Shown here in pieces: positions 8,358 to 10,872 of a stretch of DNA of 10,872 nt (its first letter is position 1; each line of letters starts with the position of its first letter). Source of the stretch: Rhodospirillales bacterium (GTDB lineage: Bacteria; Pseudomonadota; Alphaproteobacteria; Rhodospirillales; JASLLV01); NCBI GenBank assembly GCA_030754475.1, contig JASMAE010000206.1, positions 1-10,872 of the forward strand. Reading direction: 5' to 3'. Under the pieces are notes generated by a model, which was not told the DNA's origin, ran no database searches, and saw only the letters and a list, made by a program, of their open reading frames with translations. The position numbers and the translations under genes were made by a program.

Positions 8358-9811
8358 GGTCCTGTCTCTTCCCGGCGCTGCGGGAACCGGACCGGCCCCG
8401 CGCCGAGCCCTTGTCGCGCAAGCTCGGCAGGCAAAGCCTGGGCCCAGGTCGTAATACTGCCCGCCCCCAGGCAGACTACGTAGTCGCCCGAAGCGAGGTG
8501 CGGCGACAGGACCTCGGCCAAGGCGTCGGCCGAGGCGAGCGCGATCACCATGCGGTGGCCCCGCGCCCGCAAGCCCTGGACCAGCGCGTTGCGGTCGGCT
8601 CCTTGTATCGCCTCCTCTCCGGCGGCATAGACATCGGCCACCACGACCGCGTCGGCATCGTTGAAACAGGTGCAGAAGTCGTCGAACAGATCGCGCAAGC
8701 GCGTGAATCGATGCGGCTGGACGACGGCGATCACCTTGCCCGTCGCCACCGAGCGCGCCGCCTTCAGGACTGCGGCGATCTCGACCGGGTGGTGCGCGTA
8801 GTCGTCGACCACGGTGATGCCCCCGACTTCGCCGGTCTTGGTGAATCGCCGCTTGACGCCGGCGAAACCCGCGAGCGCCGCCCGTACGGTGGCGTCCTCG
8901 ATTCCCATTTCGCTCGCGATCGTGATCGCGGCCAGCGCGTTCTGGACGTTGTGGGCGCCGAACATCGGCAGGCGAAGCCCGGCGAGCAGGCGGTCGCGGC
9001 CGCGTTTGCGCTCGGTGATCACGACGTCGAAGCGCACGCCATCGGTATCGGATACGAGATTGACGGCCCGGATATCGGCTTGCGGGCTGAACCCGTATGT
9101 CAAGATTCTGCGGTCCGAGACGCGCGGGATCATCGCCTGCACTTCGGCGTGGTCGACGCAAAGAGCCGCGAAGCCGTAGAACGGGATGTTTTCGACGAAC
9201 CGGTCGAAGGCCGCGCGGAGCGCGTCGAAGTTTCCGTAGTGGTCGAGATGCTCGGGATCAATGTTGGTCACCACCGCGATCGTGGCCGGCAACTTGAGAA
9301 AGCTTCCGTCGGATTCGTCGGCCTCGGCTACCAACCAGTCGCCGCCGCCAAGTCGGGCGTTCGTGCCCCAGGCGTTGACGATGCCGCCGTTGACGACGGT
9401 CGGGTCCAGGCCCGCCACGTCGAGCAGTTGTGCGATCAGCGAGGTGGTCGTCGTCTTCCCATGGGTGCCGCCCACTGCGATCGACCATTTGAGGCGCATC
9501 AATTCGCCCAACATCTCGGCGCGGCGGACGATGGGGAGAAGCCGCTCGCGCGCGGCCGCGACCTCGAGGTTGTCGGGCTTCACGGCCGACGAGACGACGA
9601 CCACCTGGGCGTCGCCAAGGTTGGCGGGCGCGTGTCCGATGGCGACGGAAATGCCGAGCGTGCGCAGTCGTTCGACGCTGGCGTTGGCGGAGAGGTCGCT
9701 GCCCTGCACCGAGTAGCCGAGGTTATGCAGAATCTCGGCGATCCCGCTCATGCCGATGCCACCGATCCCGACGAAGTGGATCGTGCCGATGGAAAGGGGA
9801 AGCGCTCTCAT
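8354..9811 (-). CDS. murC: UDP-N-acetylmuramate--L-alanine ligase
   Basis: MurC is the first Mur ligase; it joins L-Ala to UDP-MurNAc in the cytoplasm using ATP. The 485-residue product (E. coli 491) begins with the Rossmann loop IHFVGIGGIGMSGIAE (11-26), followed by the ATP-binding GTHGKTTTTS (115-124), EADESDGSFL (163-172), NIDPEHLDHYG (183-193), HNVQNALAA (287-295), GVKRRF (318-323), DDYAHHPVEI (336-345) and QPHRFTRL (365-372). All three Mur ligase domains are therefore complete. The ATG at 9811 has a consensus AAGGAGG four bases upstream (9816-9822), inside the end of murG, and the murG stop overlaps it as ATGA. The open frame upstream to 9928 lies within murG and is not used. It shares its 3' end with the murB start in the same way. 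Confidence 0.98.
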
Positions 9812-10872
9812 GCGGCCTCCTTGCGGGCCGCCCCGGCCACGGCGCCCGACTCGCCGTTGGGAATAAGCTCGCACACCAGATCGGCGAGTCTCGCGGCGGC
9901 GTCGGGCCGACCGGCGGCGTGCGCGCACGCGGCCGCGTTCTCAAGCGTCTCGGGAAGGCCGAAAAGCGGCTTGAGCCGCGCCGCAAGGGCGTCGGGCGTG
10001 AACCCGCCCTCGGGCATGAGCCACGCGGCGCCGACCTCATCCAGGGCATGGGCGTTCGCCGTCTGGTGGTCGTCGACCGCGTGCGGATAGGGTACCAGGA
10101 TCGCGGGCCGGCCGATCACCGTCGCTTCGGCCACACTCGACGCGCCCGATCGCGCGACCAAGAGGTGGGCGGCCGCCAGGCGTTCGACCGCGTCTTCGAA
10201 AAAGGCGGAGAGCTCAGCGGCAACACCGATTTCGGCGTACGCCCGGCGCGTGCGGTCCAGGTCCTCGGGGCGGCACTGCTGGGCGAGCCGGAGCCGGCTA
10301 CGCAAGCGCTCGGGCATCAGTCCGACAGCCCTCGGCACGACATCGGCAAACACCGTCGCCCCTTGGCTACCACCCAGCACGAGGACACGGCACGGGCCGT
10401 CCGGTTCGATCCCCGGATAGGGCGTGGCGCGCTCCGCCACGACCGCCGCGCGGACCGGCATTCCCGTCCAACGGACCTTGGCCTCGGCGGCCGCGGGAAG
10501 GCCCTCGGAGCCCCGGAACGACGTGGCTATGCGATCGACCCGCGCCGCCAGTTTTCGGTTGGCGCGCCCAAGCAGCGCGTTCTGCTCGTGGATGGCCGTC
10601 GGCATGCCCGCGAAACTCGCCGCCAATATGGTCGGAACCGAAGCGTAGCCGCCGAATCCGACCACGGCCTGGGGCCGTAGGCGGGCGAGCAGACCGCGCG
10701 CCTGCAGGGTCCCAAGGGCAAGATTGACGCCACCCAAAAGGAGCCTCGCGCCACGGGTGCCGGCGAGCGGGCCGGCGCGGACGCGATGAACCTCGAGGCC
10801 CGGAATCGCGCCTCCTATTCCCGCCCCGCGACGGTCGGTGACAAGCGCGAGACGGCAGCCCCGGCCCGCGAG
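9808..10872 (-). CDS. murG: MurG transferase (lipid II synthesis), 5' end outside window
   Basis: MurG is the peripheral inner-membrane GT-B glycosyltransferase that adds GlcNAc from UDP-GlcNAc to lipid I, giving lipid II. The 354 visible residues start LAGRGCRLALVTDRRG, so only the first 20-30 residues, including the Gly-rich GGTGGH loop, are missing. Seen in order, numbered from the window edge: VVGFGGYASVP (70-80), IHEQNALLGRANR (94-106), WTGMPVR (135-141), LVLGGSQGA (164-172), and the donor-sugar region ARSGASSVAEATVIGRPAILVPYP (240-263) followed by DDHQTANA (267-274). The usual GNPVR motif reads GMPVR here. The frame is open to the right edge, so the TTG at 10737 is not a real start. It ends in an ATGA overlap with murC. 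By family order, ftsW and murD would lie upstream (inference). Confidence 0.96.
   Translation of the reverse strand, partial: LAGRGCRLALVTDRRGAGIGGAIPGLEVHRVRAGPLAGTRGARLLLGGVNLALGTLQARGLLARLRPQAVVGFGGYASVPTILAASFAGMPTAIHEQNALLGRANRKLAARVDRIATSFRGSEGLPAAAEAKVRWTGMPVRAAVVAERATPYPGIEPDGPCRVLVLGGSQGATVFADVVPRAVGLMPERLRSRLRLAQQCRPEDLDRTRRAYAEIGVAAELSAFFEDAVERLAAAHLLVARSGASSVAEATVIGRPAILVPYPHAVDDHQTANAHALDEVGAAWLMPEGGFTPDALAARLKPLFGLPETLENAAACAHAAGRPDAAARLADLVCELIPNGESGAVAGAARKEAA
9816..9822 (-). promoter_or_regulatory. Ribosome binding site of murC
   Basis: A full consensus AAGGAGG on the minus strand lies 4 bases before the murC ATG at 9811, embedded in the last codons of murG (Lys-Glu-Ala). 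It is the strongest site in the cluster and supports re-initiation at the ATGA junction. Confidence 0.8.

Noticed and set aside
8358..9161. Upstream extension of the murB frame as a possible fusion protein
   Set aside because: The stretch overlaps the core of murC, is Arg-rich and low complexity, and the ATG at 8357 sits at a normal ATGA junction.

Overview
The window is a GC-rich (my estimate, about two thirds GC) stretch of a bacterial chromosome carrying ten genes, all on the minus strand. In the direction of transcription (right to left) they are murG (5' end cut off by the window edge), murC, murB, ddl, ftsQ, ftsA, ftsZ, lpxC, bamD and recN (3' end cut off). This is the distal half of a dcw (division and cell wall) cluster in the order familiar from Alphaproteobacteria, where lpxC, bamD and recN follow ftsZ. 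The FtsZ C-terminal peptide (DLLDIPAFLRRQAN), the long acidic Pro/Ala FtsZ linker, the short type II-like MurB and the lpxC-bamD-recN tail all point to an alphaproteobacterium, perhaps near Rhodospirillales. LpxC and BamD show that the cell has an LPS-type outer membrane.

Layout, in + coordinates. 9808-10872 murG, 8354-9811 murC, 7395-8357 murB, 6493-7398 ddl and 5651-6496 ftsQ form a tightly packed block: each neighbouring pair overlaps by the four bases ATGA, giving four such junctions in a row, so the block is almost certainly one transcript with coupled translation. A 45-base gap precedes ftsA (4340-5605), a 114-base gap with two 7-bp stem-loops precedes ftsZ (2564-4225), a 147-base gap with a dyad and a candidate promoter precedes lpxC (1406-2416), a 167-base gap with a candidate promoter precedes bamD (441-1238), and 12 bases precede recN (1-428). 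No gene-free stretch reaches 300 bases.

How the genes work together: MurC, MurB, Ddl and MurG act in cytoplasmic and inner-leaflet synthesis of lipid II. FtsZ forms the division ring, FtsA ties it to the membrane and FtsQ is the periplasmic divisome scaffold. LpxC commits UDP-GlcNAc-derived material to lipid A, and BamD works in outer-membrane protein assembly. RecN is a DNA repair ATPase that travels with this cluster.

I found no mobile element, CRISPR array, tRNA, rRNA or accessory system, and I do not think the window holds an undescribed system. The items most worth a second look are a perfect 12-bp inverted repeat inside ddl (7146-7175), the twin hairpins in the ftsA-ftsZ gap, and a Met in place of the usual Asn in the GNPVR motif of MurG.
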